A stretch of 64,000 nucleotides of DNA from Paenibacillus sambharensis (GCF_003233845.1 NZ_QKRB01000051.1:186001-250000); one strand, 5' to 3'; numbered from the stretch's first letter, positions 14,455 to 24,288 are shown. Numbers and translations are program-made. The notes: generated from the sequence alone by a model not told the origin.

Positions 14455-17162
14455 ACTAAATCCTCCTTAAGGCTGCCGCCAAGCAGCGGCTGCTGTTGTC
14501 TTAGTATCTGCTCCATATCGAACAGCGGCAGCGGCCTGCTGAAATAATAGCCCTGCAGTTCGTCGCAGTTGATCGAAGAGAGGTGTTCATATTCCTTGCT
14601 GGTCTCTACCCCTTCAGCAACAACCCGCAGGCCCATCCCGTGCGCCAGCTGGATTACCGCAGACACAATGGAGGATTTTGTCTCGTCCCAGCCGATATTC
14701 TGAATAAATGAGCGGTCAATCTTGACAGCATGCAGCGGCAAATCCTTCAGTTGGGACAAAGAGGAATAACCCGTGCCAAAATCGTCAATGGAGATGCGCA
14801 CCCCCATTGCTTCAAGCTTCCGCAGCACTTCCGCAGCAGACTGCTTGTCCTGCATCAGGAAACCTTCCGTAATCTCGATCTCCAGCAGATTGGCTGCCAT
14901 GCCGGTTTCATTCAGAATGGACGTAAACAGCTGCAGCAGATTCGGATTCTCGAATTGGCGGGCTGAGAAATTGACTGCCATAACAAGCTCCGGATAACCC
15001 GCAAGCTGCCACATCCTGTTCTGCCGGCAGGCCGTCCGCAGCACCCACTCGCCAATCGCATGGATGACACCCGTCTCTTCGGCAAGCGGTATGAACTTAT
15101 CCGGCGGCACAATTCCGAGCTCAGGCTGCCGCCAGCGGATCAGCGCTTCAACACCGCGAAGCTCTCCAGTTGCTGTGCATACCCGGGGCTGGTAGAACAA
15201 TTCGAATTCTTCCAGTTCAAGCGCCTTGTGAAGATTGTTCTCCAGCTGCAGCCGCTCAATCAGACGCGCCTGCATGCTCGCGGAGAAAAATTCGTAACGC
15301 CTTCCGCCCGCCCCCTTAGCTGCATACATGGCTGCATCTGCATTCTTGACAATCTCATCGCCGCTATCGCCATCATCCGGATAAACACTGATGCCAATGC
15401 TGGTGTGAATATACAGCTCATGTTCACCCAGGAATATAGCTCTCTGAAATGCCTCCAGTATTTCCTCGGCTACCTTGGCCATAAGGACGCGGCTTGTCCC
15501 GTTCATCAGGATAACAAACTCATCTCCCCCGAGACGGCAGACTGTCATATCTCCATGAATAAGCCTCCGCTCCTGCTGAATGGCTTCAAGCCGGGCGCCA
15601 AACTCCTTCAAGAGCATATCCCCTACCGCATGGCCGAGCGTATCATTAATCTGCTTGAAACGGTCGATATCCATAAACAGGACACCTATCAATCCATCAG
15701 ATGCCGTTGATTCATGGTTCGCGATCAGCGTACTGAGCAGGCTGGTAAAGCACAACCGGTTGGGCAGACCAGTAAGGACATCGTGATAAGCAAGCTGCTG
15801 CATCTTCGCCTCGGACACTGCCAGCTTATCTGTCTGGATTCGCAGCGACTGGTACAGCCTTTCGGATTCATCCAGCATTCTGGTTACATTCTCGGACATA
15901 TCCGCAAAGTTGTTAATGAGCAGACTCACTTCCTCCACCCCGCTGGAGGGCCACTTAACCTTCTCATGATTATGAAGCTTCTCAGGCAGACCCGAGGTAA
16001 TGCCAGCCAGCTTGCGGAGGCCTCCCGTCACATACCGCCCTGTGTATATGCTGAAGAATGACATCAGAATGACAAAGATCAAGATCCCGACATAATTAAT
16101 CAGATATAACGTAATCAGGTCAGCCGCATACAGCTGCATTGGCACACGTATCTGCAGAGAGAAAGGGGTCACCGGCAGCTTGGACGTATGAATGTACACG
16201 GCTTCCTTCCAAGCATCCACGACAAAAGGCGTTCGGTTGTTATCCGGGAATTGAATATAGAAGTTCTCCGCAAGCCGGTAGACGATTCCTTCCAGCTTCC
16301 AGTCTTCCCCTGCACCCGTCAGTCTCTTCTGACTGCCGACCAGTATATCCTGTTCCTGATCCAGCAGGCCCATGGAGATCATCGGCTCATTATCAGCCTT
16401 TACCATAACATCCCGCAGCTTGCCGATCTCCGCTATGGATTCCAGCTGAAGAGCCCGCAGCTCCTGCTGCGGCCAGGTGTTCAGCTCATCAGCAATATAA
16501 GCAGCAATCGCTCCGGAACGCTGAAGCGCTTTTTGATCCAAATCCGACGTATGGAAGATGCTCCCCGAAAGAATGAATACGATGAAAGGAAACATGGATG
16601 CCGCCATTGTCAGCTGGAATAAGATCTGGCCTAGAGGTACACGGCTGCGGCTGTATACCCCCTCGTTAATCCACTTCCGGGCCGGAATATAGGCAAGAAG
16701 TATGTTGGCAATCAGGGCATTAAAGGCCCCATTCACAGCAGATTTACTGACATAGATGGTGATGGCTGCATTCAGTTCCCTATTAAAGCTGAAGTACAGG
16801 ATGAATAGAATAGGGGCAGCAATAAACAGCCAGTACTGGAGATCGAGAATAAATAAATTTCTTCGCCTCCTCCTGAGGAGGAGCCCGACAGCGGCCACTT
16901 CTACAATCAGCAGGAAGACGAGTGAGGAATTGCCGCCAAAGAAGTAGGAGATGACGGCCACCACAGCAGCCCCTGCCACTGCGGTCCGGATATTGTATAA
17001 GAGAAGAATCAGCAGAAGAAATATACTGCTGAAGGTGATATTGAGCCCAAAGATCATGGGAATCCGCAGCAGTTCACCCGCCGCACCCAGTATAACCAGC
17101 AGAGCAAAATAAAAAATTCTCCTGGAGTGGAGGTTCATCTTCCTCGTATCAAACATAGTCAT
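14451..17162 (-). CDS. Membrane GGDEF/EAL c-di-GMP cyclase/phosphodiesterase
   Basis: A 903-residue inner-membrane signalling protein for cyclic di-GMP turnover. In order: about six membrane helices (15-175); a further helix (about 185-205); an extracytoplasmic sensory domain (about 206-345); a returning helix (about 355-375); a HAMP-like linker; a GGDEF domain with intact RLGGDEFVILMN (about 545); and an EAL domain with intact GVEALIRWRQPE (about 660) and DDFGTGYSSLSQL. Both catalytic signatures are present, so both activities are possible. The start may be ATG 17162 or ATG 17156; GGGAAG is better spaced for the latter. It is the first gene of an operon with the solute-binding lipoprotein, which could feed the extracytoplasmic sensor. 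Confidence 0.93.
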   Translation of the reverse strand: MTMFDTRKMNLHSRRIFYFALLVILGAAGELLRIPMIFGLNITFSSIFLLLILLLYNIRTAVAGAAVVAVISYFFGGNSSLVFLLIVEVAAVGLLLRRRRRNLFILDLQYWLFIAAPILFILYFSFNRELNAAITIYVSKSAVNGAFNALIANILLAYIPARKWINEGVYSRSRVPLGQILFQLTMAASMFPFIVFILSGSIFHTSDLDQKALQRSGAIAAYIADELNTWPQQELRALQLESIAEIGKLRDVMVKADNEPMISMGLLDQEQDILVGSQKRLTGAGEDWKLEGIVYRLAENFYIQFPDNNRTPFVVDAWKEAVYIHTSKLPVTPFSLQIRVPMQLYAADLITLYLINYVGILIFVILMSFFSIYTGRYVTGGLRKLAGITSGLPEKLHNHEKVKWPSSGVEEVSLLINNFADMSENVTRMLDESERLYQSLRIQTDKLAVSEAKMQQLAYHDVLTGLPNRLCFTSLLSTLIANHESTASDGLIGVLFMDIDRFKQINDTLGHAVGDMLLKEFGARLEAIQQERRLIHGDMTVCRLGGDEFVILMNGTSRVLMAKVAEEILEAFQRAIFLGEHELYIHTSIGISVYPDDGDSGDEIVKNADAAMYAAKGAGGRRYEFFSASMQARLIERLQLENNLHKALELEEFELFYQPRVCTATGELRGVEALIRWRQPELGIVPPDKFIPLAEETGVIHAIGEWVLRTACRQNRMWQLAGYPELVMAVNFSARQFENPNLLQLFTSILNETGMAANLLEIEITEGFLMQDKQSAAEVLRKLEAMGVRISIDDFGTGYSSLSQLKDLPLHAVKIDRSFIQNIGWDETKSSIVSAVIQLAHGMGLRVVAEGVETSKEYEHLSSINCDELQGYYFSRPLPLFDMEQILRQQQPLLGGSLKEDLV

Positions 17163-17464
17163 CTTCCCGTCTGTATTATCGATTGTTCGTGCTGTGTAAG
17201 GAAAGAAACGTTACGTACCGGAAACCCAAATTTTGGAGCTACAGGATAACCAGCAGTCTATGAAAGCGATTAAGAAATGAGCGTCGGCAGCTGAATGGAG
17301 CATTAGGGTCCTGCCTGGTGCGGTTGTTCAGCAAAATGGAATAATATACAATTATAATAGATTACGGAAATAGCAACGTATTATATTATTGGAAGGGTTT
17401 CTCTATCTACTATTCTAGCATAGGAATTTCGGCCTATGGAAGCAAAATGTTGATCAACCACAAT
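17163..17464. other. Intergenic region upstream of the GGDEF/EAL gene
   Basis: About 300 bp, AT-rich in its central part (around 17340-17400), that must hold the minus-strand promoter of the GGDEF/EAL operon. I see no clear pair of sigma-A hexamers and no coding potential. Confidence 0.4.
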
Positions 17465-17515
17465 AAATGAAAAGAGGGCAGTCCCTAAGTCGATTTTGAC
17501 TTGTGGGACTGCCCT
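17465..17515 (-). terminator. Terminator of the aldo/keto reductase gene
   Basis: AGGGCAGTCCC pairs with GGGACTGCCCT, and the stem extends through AAGTC/GACTT. On the minus strand it is followed by CTTTTCATTTAT. Confidence 0.85.
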
Positions 17516-17553
17516 TGCTTCACTTAGCAGCAGCCAGTTAAAGCCTTGCTGCT

Positions 17554-18546
17554 CTAGCTCTTCAGGATCTCTTCTATGGCATTAAGCTCTTCTGTGCTAA
17601 ACTCCAAATTATTCAAGGCAGCTACACTGTCCTCAATCTGGCTGACACGGCTGGCGCCGATAAGCGCCGAGGTGACGCGTCCTCCACGGAGCACCCAAGC
17701 CAGCGCAAGCTGTGCGAGCGATTGGCCCCGGTTTGATGCAATATCATTAAGCTTGCGGAGCTTCTCCACGAGTTCTGGCGTAATCTGGCTCTCCTGCAGG
17801 AAGACCGATGGTCTTGCCGCACGGGAATCTTCCGGGATTCCATTCAGGTACTTGTTCGATAGAAGTCCCTGGGCAAGCGGGCTGAACACGATGCTGCCCA
17901 CCCCGTTGTCAGCCAGCACGTCCTGCAGTCCATCCTCGATCCAGCGGTTGAACATGCTGTACGACGGCTGATGAATGACGATTGGCGTTCCAAGACGGTC
18001 CGCAATCTTGATCGCCTCCGCCGCCTGCTCCGCACTGTAGTTGGAAATTCCCGCGTACAGCGCCTTGCCCTGGCGTACAATCAAGTCGAGAGCGCCAATC
18101 GTTTCCTCCATTGGCGTGTTCGGGTCCGGACGGTGATGGTAGAAGATGTCGACATAATCGAGCTTCATCCGCTTCAGGCTCTGGTTGAGACTCGCCACAA
18201 GATACTTCTTCGAGCCCCATTCCCCATAAGGACCTTCCCACATATAATAGCCTGCCTTGGTCGAGATGATCATCTCGTCCCGGTATGGCGCGAAGTCATT
18301 CTGCATCATGACGCCAAACATTTCCTCAGCGGAACCGGCCGGCGGGCCGTAGTTGTTGGCAAGGTCAAAATGCGTGATGCCGAGGTCGAAGGCGCGGCGC
18401 AGCATCGCACGGCCGTTCTCAAACGTGTCTACACCGCCGAAATTATGCCACAGGCCCAGCGAGATCGCGGGCAGCAGCAGGCCGGAGCGGCCGCAGCGGT
18501 TGTATTTCATGGATTCGTAACGATTGGATTCAGCTTGATAAACCAT
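17554..18546 (-). CDS. mgrA: L-glyceraldehyde 3-phosphate reductase (aldo/keto reductase)
   Basis: An aldo/keto reductase of about 330 residues in the AKR14/YghZ group, which reduces L-glyceraldehyde 3-phosphate and methylglyoxal with NADPH in the cytoplasm. Typical motifs are the start MKYNRCGRSGLLLPAISLGLW, THFDLANNYGPPAGSAE with the catalytic Asp/Tyr, the IISTKAGYYMW Lys strand, and the SALIGASRVSQIEDSV cofactor-binding end. I place the start at ATG 18546 (MVYQAESNRY), which has AGGAGACAGGA upstream and matches the family N-terminus. The radical SAM gene ends 17 bp before it on the same strand, so the two probably form an operon. Confidence in exact substrate is moderate. Confidence 0.9.
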   Translation of the reverse strand: MVYQAESNRYESMKYNRCGRSGLLLPAISLGLWHNFGGVDTFENGRAMLRRAFDLGITHFDLANNYGPPAGSAEEMFGVMMQNDFAPYRDEMIISTKAGYYMWEGPYGEWGSKKYLVASLNQSLKRMKLDYVDIFYHHRPDPNTPMEETIGALDLIVRQGKALYAGISNYSAEQAAEAIKIADRLGTPIVIHQPSYSMFNRWIEDGLQDVLADNGVGSIVFSPLAQGLLSNKYLNGIPEDSRAARPSVFLQESQITPELVEKLRKLNDIASNRGQSLAQLALAWVLRGGRVTSALIGASRVSQIEDSVAALNNLEFSTEELNAIEEILKS

Positions 18547-18563
18547 AGGTTTCCTGTCTCCTC

Positions 18564-20375
18564 TCAAATTGGCTGTTGGGATTGGCTTTCAAGACGCATG
18601 GTGTACGGAACAGCCGCAGGACGGCCTTCCTTCTGGCGGTATACCATGAGCAGGAGCGTATCCGCATCCTTGCTGACCTTTCCTGCATGCAAGTAGTGCT
18701 CCAGGTCAAACGGCAGGCGCTCGATAACGGCATGCTTGTGAAGCTCCCGCTCGGCAAGTCCGACTACAGCAAAATCCCCGGATACATCCTCCGGATGGTC
18801 GGTAAGCTGCTTCATCCAGCCTGCCTGCTCCTGCTTGTCCATCTCGAAGGACCACCAGACCTTGCGCGGCTTGTAATTGTGGTTCAGGAAATAATCGTAC
18901 TTCATCAGTCCGAGCACGACATCAAGGTCAAGCCTTGAGGCAGCTTCCGAGCCTGAAGCCTTGTACTCCGCCAGAAAGCTCCATAGTCTTGCGAATAAAT
19001 CCTCCAGCTGGTGGCCGATTCTCTGCCAGCCCCGTTCCTCCCAATAATCCCCGAACTGCTGAAAGAAGTCAAATGGCGAATCAAATACCTGCTCGACAAG
19101 ATGAAGCAGCGTATGGTCCATCCTGTGGGCGTTCCAGTACTTCTCCAGCACATCCTCCACCCGCTTGATGCGGATGATATCATCGAACGGCAGCAGGTTG
19201 TTGCCGAGAATTTCATAGGGAGCACGGTCCATAAAAATATAGCCATACTTTTCGGCATCAAGCCTCATGCCCGTTCCGCGCAGCATCTTGAGGAAGCCCA
19301 GCTGAAGCTCCTCCGGCCGCAGGGCAAACACATCATTGAATGTTTTACGGAACGTATTATAATCCTCGTGAGGCAGGCCGGCGATCAAATCCAGATGCTG
19401 GTCAATCTTACCGCTCTCCTTCACCTTGACCACGGTACGGGTGAGCTTCGTAAAGTTCTGCCGCCGCTGAACCGCCTCATTAGTGATGTCGTTGGTGGAC
19501 TGCACGCCAATCTCAAAGCGGAATATGCCGGGAGGCGCATGCTCGGCGAGATAATCCAGCACTTCGGGCCGCATAATATCGGCTGTTATCTCAAACTGAA
19601 AGACGCAGCCCTGGTGATTCTCAATCAGGAAGCGGAACATCTCAAGCGCGTAGTCTCGCTTAATGTTAAAGGTGCGGTCTACAAACTTGATCAGCTTGGC
19701 GCCCTTGCCGATCAGATAGAGAATATCCGCTTTGGTGCGCTCAATATCGAAGTAGCGGACACCAACTTCAATGCTCGACAGACAGAACTGGCAGCTGAAC
19801 GGGCAGCCCCGGCTTGTCTCAAAGTATACGACGCGGTTCGCCAGCGTCGGTTCATCCTCGGGAAAACGGTGAGGCGACGGGAGCGTCGCCAGATCAAGCT
19901 TCGGCCTTGGCGGATTGATCCGGATTTCCATCGTTCCGTCTGGAAGCTCCTTGCGGTAAGCCGCGCCGAACACCATATGATATTTGCCGCTTCCAGCGAT
20001 TTCGGTCAGCAGGTGGTGGAAGGTCTCTTCCCCTTCACCCACGACGATGTAATCCACCTGCGGGAGACGCTCCATCCAGAAGCCCGTATCGTAGCTGACC
20101 TCCGGCCCGCCAAGAATGATGCGGGTCTCCGGCATGATTTTCCTCAGCATATCAATAACCGTTATGGTCTCTTCGATGTTCCAGATGTAGCAGGAGAAGC
20201 CGACAACCTTCGGCTTCCGGGCGTACAGGTCAGACACGATGTTCATGACCGGGTCCTTGATCGTGTATTCTGCGATGTCGATATCGAAATCCCGCTCACT
20301 GTATGCTTTCAGGCAGCGGAGAGCAAGCGACGTGTGAATGTATTTTGCGTTAAGCGTGGCAAGTACCACTTTCAT
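18564..20375 (-). CDS. B12-binding domain radical SAM protein (DUF4080-type)
   Basis: A cytoplasmic radical SAM enzyme of about 603 residues. The N-terminal part (1-145) is a cobalamin-binding-like domain, starting MKVVLATLNAKYIH. The radical SAM core follows, with TSRGCPFSCQFCLSS, the CxxxCxxC [4Fe-4S] motif near 195-203. The C-terminal 200 residues match the DUF4080 extension of this subfamily. Reaction unknown; relatives methylate or rearrange unactivated carbons. ATG 20375 is chosen because the family begins MKVVLATLNAKYIHTSLALR and AGAGGG lies just upstream; a 12-residue upstream extension is probably not translated. It is followed by the aldo/keto reductase gene. Confidence 0.92.
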   Translation of the reverse strand: MKVVLATLNAKYIHTSLALRCLKAYSERDFDIDIAEYTIKDPVMNIVSDLYARKPKVVGFSCYIWNIEETITVIDMLRKIMPETRIILGGPEVSYDTGFWMERLPQVDYIVVGEGEETFHHLLTEIAGSGKYHMVFGAAYRKELPDGTMEIRINPPRPKLDLATLPSPHRFPEDEPTLANRVVYFETSRGCPFSCQFCLSSIEVGVRYFDIERTKADILYLIGKGAKLIKFVDRTFNIKRDYALEMFRFLIENHQGCVFQFEITADIMRPEVLDYLAEHAPPGIFRFEIGVQSTNDITNEAVQRRQNFTKLTRTVVKVKESGKIDQHLDLIAGLPHEDYNTFRKTFNDVFALRPEELQLGFLKMLRGTGMRLDAEKYGYIFMDRAPYEILGNNLLPFDDIIRIKRVEDVLEKYWNAHRMDHTLLHLVEQVFDSPFDFFQQFGDYWEERGWQRIGHQLEDLFARLWSFLAEYKASGSEAASRLDLDVVLGLMKYDYFLNHNYKPRKVWWSFEMDKQEQAGWMKQLTDHPEDVSGDFAVVGLAERELHKHAVIERLPFDLEHYLHAGKVSKDADTLLLMVYRQKEGRPAAVPYTMRLESQSQQPI

Positions 20376-20428
20376 ATTAGGTCCCTCTTTTGTTAGGCAA
20401 GTTACGTACATTGTACCGAATACCCGGC

Positions 20429-20464
20429 GAAAAAAGAAGAGCAGGCCCTCTGGGGGCCTGCTCT
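20429..20464 (-). terminator. Terminator of the stalk-domain protease gene
   Basis: AGAGCAGGCCC pairs with GGGCCTGCTCT. On the minus strand it is followed by TCTTTTTTCGCC, about 25 bp after the stop codon. Confidence 0.85.
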
Positions 20465-20491
20465 GTCCGGTATGGCGAATCTGCTGTTCGC

Positions 20492-22051
20492 CTAGTCACG
20501 CACCTTGATATGAAGTCGTTCCAGAATTTGCATGTCGATGATCGGATACCTGACCTGCCACTTGCCGCTCTGCGTCTGGGTGACCTCGCTGGTCTCAAAG
20601 CCCCGCGGCTTGGCATTGAAAGTTTGTTCGTAATAAACAAGGAACTGGATTTTCTCGTTTGGCAGCATACGCTTAAGCTCAGCACCCAGATTAAGAGCCC
20701 AAAGGCGCAGTTCATTCGAAGCCTTATCTCCATAGATCATGTAGAAGCCCGGGTCCATCACGGTGGAAATGACCAGCCAGCCTTCGGCATCGCGCGAGAC
20801 ATTCCACTTCTCAAGATCAGCATAACCCTGCGTTGTCATGATCTCGCTGTACTGCTCATTCAGCAGCGCTGCGATATCCTCTGTTGAAGCATTCTTAAGC
20901 GTCGCAGGCAGCTTCGAAGGCAGGAATGCAATGGAGGCCGGCTGTTTCTTGACCTCTTCCAGATCCTCCGCGAGCCACTGATAATACAAAATCGATACAG
21001 CAAAGTTCAGGTCAGCTACTGTGTCCTCAATGCCGGATGAAGTAATGCCGATTAGCTCGCCGTATTCATTGAACAGTGCGCCGCCCGAACTTCCGTGGTC
21101 GATCGGCACGCTGATTTGCAGATAGCGAATACCGCCATTATTGACAAAATTGCTGATCAATCCTTCGGATATCGTGTTCTGCATACCGAGCGGGCTGCCG
21201 ATGGCATACACGCGGTCGCCCTTGCGGGAACTTATCCAGGAGCCAATCTTAACAGGCTCAACCCCGATTGGCTCAGTCGTACGGATGATCGCCATGTCTG
21301 CCGATTCGTCATAGACAGCAACCCCTTGAATGTCGAGCTGGCTGCCGTCATTCAGCAGGATTTGCCCCTTAGTTGCGCCCAGCATGACATGGTAGTTCGT
21401 TAGAATCCATTGATCACCGATAACAACCCCGCTGCCTTGGCCGTAATCCGTCATGATCATGACGACCTTATCATCATTGAGCTCAACGATCTGCGCCGGT
21501 GTCAGAGGCTTCGCTGCAGGCTTGGCCGGACTTGCCGTCCCCGCATTCGCTTCATTGTCTCTCTGAGCTGCATACTGGTATTCCAGCGACTCTATTGTTA
21601 TCGTTCTCGTCTTCGCATTCCACGAAATATCCGCACCGAATGCTTCGCTTATGAAGCGCAGCGGCACCATCGCAGAACCGCCAATCACTTCCGCCGGAGC
21701 ACTGAGCTTAACGGATTTGCCGTTAATCACGGCAGTAGACGATCCAACCCGGAGTGTTACGGTCGTTCTTCCTTTGCTCGCAATGATTGTCTTCGTCTGC
21801 TGTTCCCATGTCACCTGCGCCTTCAAGGCGTTAAACACCGGACGCATAGGAACCAGCGTAGTGCCCTTCTTCTGCACGGGCGCCTGGCTGAAGGCCAGCT
21901 TCTTGCCGTCAACATAGACGGTGATGTCAGACTTGCTGCTTACAGACTGCGCTGCAGCTGCTGCCGCTTGCGGTACCGCCGCCTGGACCGGCAGGGCGAC
22001 AACCGCCGCTGTGAATAGCGTTGCCATTACTCTCTTGACTGTTGTTATCAT
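20492..22051 (-). CDS. Secreted trypsin-like serine protease with Cu-amine-oxidase stalk domain
   Basis: A 519-residue exported protein. Signal peptide (1-27, with VALPVQAAVPQAAAAA); a copper amine oxidase N-terminal stalk domain (about 40-155), with the repeated VPMRPVFNALKAQVTW and VPLRFISEAFGADISW motifs; and a chymotrypsin-fold S1C-like protease (about 185-370). The triad is visible: His in ILTNYHVML, Asp in DESADMAIIRT, Ser in DHGSSGGALFNEYG. The C-terminal about 150 residues are not recognised. There is no PDZ domain, unlike HtrA. The stalk domain is common in cell-wall-associated proteins of Paenibacillus, so a wall-localised processing or stress protease is inferred. The gene is monocistronic with its own terminator. 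Confidence 0.9.
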   Translation of the reverse strand: MITTVKRVMATLFTAAVVALPVQAAVPQAAAAAAQSVSSKSDITVYVDGKKLAFSQAPVQKKGTTLVPMRPVFNALKAQVTWEQQTKTIIASKGRTTVTLRVGSSTAVINGKSVKLSAPAEVIGGSAMVPLRFISEAFGADISWNAKTRTITIESLEYQYAAQRDNEANAGTASPAKPAAKPLTPAQIVELNDDKVVMIMTDYGQGSGVVIGDQWILTNYHVMLGATKGQILLNDGSQLDIQGVAVYDESADMAIIRTTEPIGVEPVKIGSWISSRKGDRVYAIGSPLGMQNTISEGLISNFVNNGGIRYLQISVPIDHGSSGGALFNEYGELIGITSSGIEDTVADLNFAVSILYYQWLAEDLEEVKKQPASIAFLPSKLPATLKNASTEDIAALLNEQYSEIMTTQGYADLEKWNVSRDAEGWLVISTVMDPGFYMIYGDKASNELRLWALNLGAELKRMLPNEKIQFLVYYEQTFNAKPRGFETSEVTQTQSGKWQVRYPIIDMQILERLHIKVRD

Positions 22052-22156
22052 GTGTCAGCGCATCCCCCAAAGTTTCTCCTATTTATCCCAATCCTCTCAT
22101 CCTAGCATCCTGCCCTTTCATTTGTCCAGCGGCAAATAGAGGGCCGGCGGCTAGGA

Positions 22157-23281
22157 TTACTCCCATTTAAATACTAGACTAGCTGCAATAAAAGCAGCCG
22201 CAAGCCAGCCGCCCAGCACTAGCGCCTCAACCCACACTTCCCCGATTCCCGCTCCCACGTTCATGACCTGCCGCAGACCTGTGCTCAGGTGTGTGATCGG
22301 AATTGCCTTCACAATAGGCTGCATGAAGGCCGGCATATCGCTGACCGGGAAGAATATACCGCCAAGGAATAATAGCGGAAAGGAGACAAAGCCGGCAATC
22401 GGACCCGCGCTTTCGGGCGTTCGCGCCAGCCCCGCGATAATAAAGCCGATCGCCATGAAGGCCAGCGTGCCGAGCAGCACGAACCCGAGCAGCAGCAGCC
22501 AGCTCCCGTTCATCTGCGCGCCGAAGACGAAGATCCCCAGCAGCAGCACGATGAGCGCCTGTGAGCCGTTCATCAGCAGCCGCGCTGTAATCTGGGCTGC
22601 GATGAAGGTAGACGGCCGCAGCGGTGTGCTCTGCATTCTGCGCAGGATGCCCCGCTCCCGCCAGGATGCGATCTGCCCGGCAACTCCGTTCAAGTTGTTC
22701 GACATGATCATCATCGCCACAATGCCCGGAACGATGAAGTCCAGGAAGGTGAGGTTCAGCGACTGCACGCCAACCGGCTCTACCGCAACGACCGGACTAT
22801 ACTCGACGACAGCCTTGCTGACTTCATCAGCGGCCTGAGCTGCGGCATTAAGCGCGGACATCGACTTGGATGCCTGCGTTTGATCATAGTAGACCGTCAG
22901 GCTGCCCGCCGGGCTGTCAGAGACGCCGCTGTGTTGCCCCGTTACAGCGGCTTCCACGGTATCCCCGAAGCCAGCCGGGATGATGATCAGCACCTGCTTC
23001 GTGCCATGCCGCAGCTCTTCCAAGGCGGCCTCGCGGTCCTTCGCCTGCTCCAGCTTCAAGACGGCCTTCTGCTCTTCAAGAGCCGCTAGAACCTGGGCGG
23101 AGCGTTCGCTGCCGTCCTCATCGATCCAGTAGCCTTCGACCGCTCCGCCGCTGCCGTTGCCCATGAAGGTTCCCAGCATGAAGATGAAGACGACGGGAAA
23201 GAACAGCGTCCAGAACAGCACCTGCCGGTTGCGCCCGAACAGCCGCAGCTGGGCGAGCGTCAGTTGAATGTACGGTTTCAT
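22157..23281 (-). CDS. ABC-2 type transporter permease
   Basis: A 374-residue ABC-2-type permease. There is one N-terminal membrane segment (about 20-40, VLFWTLFFPVVFIFMLG), an extracytoplasmic domain (about 45-175), then five helices including the ABC-2 signature region FLDFIVPGIVAMMIMSNN. Such permeases export drugs, lipids or peptides. The start overlaps the stop of the ATPase gene by four bases, showing translational coupling. The substrate cannot be told from sequence; the layout resembles YhbS/daunorubicin-type exporters. Confidence 0.92.
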   Translation of the reverse strand: MKPYIQLTLAQLRLFGRNRQVLFWTLFFPVVFIFMLGTFMGNGSGGAVEGYWIDEDGSERSAQVLAALEEQKAVLKLEQAKDREAALEELRHGTKQVLIIIPAGFGDTVEAAVTGQHSGVSDSPAGSLTVYYDQTQASKSMSALNAAAQAADEVSKAVVEYSPVVAVEPVGVQSLNLTFLDFIVPGIVAMMIMSNNLNGVAGQIASWRERGILRRMQSTPLRPSTFIAAQITARLLMNGSQALIVLLLGIFVFGAQMNGSWLLLLGFVLLGTLAFMAIGFIIAGLARTPESAGPIAGFVSFPLLFLGGIFFPVSDMPAFMQPIVKAIPITHLSTGLRQVMNVGAGIGEVWVEALVLGGWLAAAFIAASLVFKWE

Positions 23282-24288
23282 TCTTCTCTCAGGCTCCTTC
23301 CTGTCATCTGAATGAATACATCCTCCAGTGTGGCGGTGCGGGTCTGCAGGTCAGTCAAGGCCAGACCCTCCTGCTCGGCAAAGGCAATCAGTCCGGTCAG
23401 CGAGCGCTGCAGCGCATCCGTATACAAGACCCAGCTTTCCTTGCGGAACTCAATCCGGCGCACGCCGTCGATCGTTTCCAGCCGTTCAGCCAGTCTCTCA
23501 GCTGAGGGATGGTCTGCTCCCGCCGCATGATCTCCGGCAGGCAGACGGAATTCAATGGCGCTCTCCGATGCCAGGCTGCTGATCAGATTGGCTGGCGTGT
23601 CCAGCGCCACGATCTTCCCCTGATCCATCAGGCAGATCCGGTCGGCAAGGATCCGTGCTTCATCCATGTAGTGAGTGCTGAGCACAATCGTCTTGCCTTC
23701 ATCCCGCAGCCGCAGCACAATATCCCACAGCGTGCGGCGGGCCTGCGGATCAAGCCCCGTCGTCGGCTCATCCAGGAACACCACCTGCGGACTGTGAACG
23801 ATCGCAAGCGCAATAGCAAGCCGCTGCTTCTGCCCGCCGGACAGGTGCTTGACCCTCCCATTCAGCTTGTCGCCAAGGATCATGCTTTCGAGCAGCGGTT
23901 CAATAGGCACGGTCGGCGTATTGTAGAAGCTCGCATACATGCGGGTAATTTCGCGGACGGTCAGCAAGTCGAACAGCGACGTCGCCTGCAGCTGTACGCC
24001 GATCACTTCCTTGACCTTGGCCAGCTGCGATCTGGTGTCATAGCCCGCCACGCGGGCATAGCCGTCATCCGGCCGGCGCAGCCCTTCGATCATCTCCATC
24101 GTAGTCGTCTTGCCGGCACCGTTCGGTCCGAGCAGACCGAAGATTTCTCCACGCTTCACATCAAAATCAATGCCCTTCACAACGGTATCCCCGCCGTACC
24201 GCTTGGTAAGCCCCCGCACCTCAATGATCGCCTCGGCTTCAGAGCCGCCGACAGGATGCTGCCGCTCCGTTTTCTGTGCTGTCTCCAC
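23278..24288 (-). CDS. ABC transporter ATP-binding protein (exporter type)
   Basis: A 336-residue cytoplasmic ATPase of the CcmA/DrrA type. It has Walker A GLLGPNGAGKTTTMEM (about 52-67), signature HLSGGQKQRLAIALA (about 148-162), Walker B VVFLDEPTTGLDPQ (about 170-183) and the H-loop STHYMDEA. The last about 90 residues form the C-terminal extension seen in DrrA-like exporters. The start is a GTG with GGGAGGGG just upstream. It is the first gene of a two-gene operon with the permease, read from a promoter at 24333-24360. Confidence 0.95.
   Translation of the reverse strand: METAQKTERQHPVGGSEAEAIIEVRGLTKRYGGDTVVKGIDFDVKRGEIFGLLGPNGAGKTTTMEMIEGLRRPDDGYARVAGYDTRSQLAKVKEVIGVQLQATSLFDLLTVREITRMYASFYNTPTVPIEPLLESMILGDKLNGRVKHLSGGQKQRLAIALAIVHSPQVVFLDEPTTGLDPQARRTLWDIVLRLRDEGKTIVLSTHYMDEARILADRICLMDQGKIVALDTPANLISSLASESAIEFRLPAGDHAAGADHPSAERLAERLETIDGVRRIEFRKESWVLYTDALQRSLTGLIAFAEQEGLALTDLQTRTATLEDVFIQMTGRSLREE

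Noticed and set aside
19011-20396. 461-codon open frame opposite the radical SAM gene
   Set aside because: It is an antisense shadow of a conserved gene with clear radical SAM motifs; its translation has no domain features.
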